DNA of 5,922 bases, taken from the NCBI GenBank assembly GCA_900320925.1, contig ONUD01000110.1:1-5922 (forward strand). Direction: 5' to 3'. The translations under genes and the position numbers were made by a program. The stretch is from an uncultured Eubacteriales bacterium (GTDB lineage Bacteria; Bacillota; Clostridia; Oscillospirales; Acutalibacteraceae). How positions within the stretch are numbered: position 1 is the stretch's first letter; each line of letters begins with the position of its first letter. The notes under the pieces were generated by a model that was given only the letters and a program-made list of their open reading frames with translations, did not search any database and had not been told where the DNA came from. Positions 5,831 to 5,922 of this stretch are shown here, in pieces.

Positions 5831-5922
5831 TTGGAAAATGAAATTTATGATGCAGTCTATCATAGTCCTTGGAAGAATATTTATTGGTTTACCAGAAATC
5901 TTTTGAATACGGATTTATATGG
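5831..5922 (+). CDS. Start of an unrecognised gene paired with the methyltransferase, 3' end missing
   Basis: A reading frame starts with TTG immediately after the methyltransferase stop, with no intervening base, and stays open to the window end (30 full codons). The product begins MENEIYDAVYHSPW and is rich in aromatic residues (Tyr, Trp, Phe). I see no signal peptide and no motif that I recognise. The strong, well-spaced GGAGGG and the abutting position imply co-expression with the methyltransferase. By context, a cognate restriction endonuclease is the most likely role, but this is inference: a second methyltransferase, a specificity or accessory subunit, or an unrelated cargo gene are also possible. 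Codons are as AT-rich as in the methyltransferase gene, consistent with the two having arrived together. Only the existence of the gene, not its function, is supported. Confidence 0.6.
   Translation, partial: MENEIYDAVYHSPWKNIYWFTRNLLNTDLY

Noticed and set aside
5838..5906. ATG-started frame of 22 codons near the window end
   Set aside because: It closes quickly and lacks a well-spaced ribosome site; the TTG 5831 frame is open and better supported.

Overview
The window is bacterial chromosome, most likely from a low- to mid-GC Gram-positive of the Clostridia, perhaps the Ruminococcus/Oscillospiraceae group. This is an inference. It rests on strong AGGAGG-type ribosome sites, frequent TTG starts, a MurA active-site loop of the MPGGCDFGVRP type, and the run sua5-coaE-lytic transglycosylase-M18 aminopeptidase. 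All supported genes are on the + strand.

Bases 1-3477 hold a tightly packed set of four genes: the 3' part of sua5/tsaC (tRNA threonylcarbamoyladenosine synthesis), coaE (last step of coenzyme A synthesis), a small membrane-anchored Slt-type lytic transglycosylase, and an M18 zinc aminopeptidase. The first three are joined by 4-base start/stop overlaps and the fourth follows after 15 bases, so they are probably one transcript driven from upstream of the window. Their functions are unrelated housekeeping.

Bases 3478-3690 are non-coding. They hold a possible weak 3' hairpin, an 18-base palindrome (TGTAAC-N6-GTTACA), a near-consensus sigma-A promoter (TTGACA-N17-TATCAT) with a second inverted repeat around it, and a leader of about 75 bases with a possible hairpin and a 17-codon mini-ORF. 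This drives murA (3691-4980), the first committed enzyme of peptidoglycan synthesis, which starts at TTG and ends in a clear hairpin terminator.

From 5057 the character changes. A beta-class DNA methyltransferase gene, clearly more AT-rich than its neighbours, is followed with no gap by the first 30 codons of an unrecognised gene that runs off the window. This looks like the start of an acquired restriction-modification or other methylation-linked defence module inserted after the murA terminator. The partner gene is cut off, so its function cannot be settled here. I see no rRNA, tRNA, CRISPR array, insertion sequence or attachment site.
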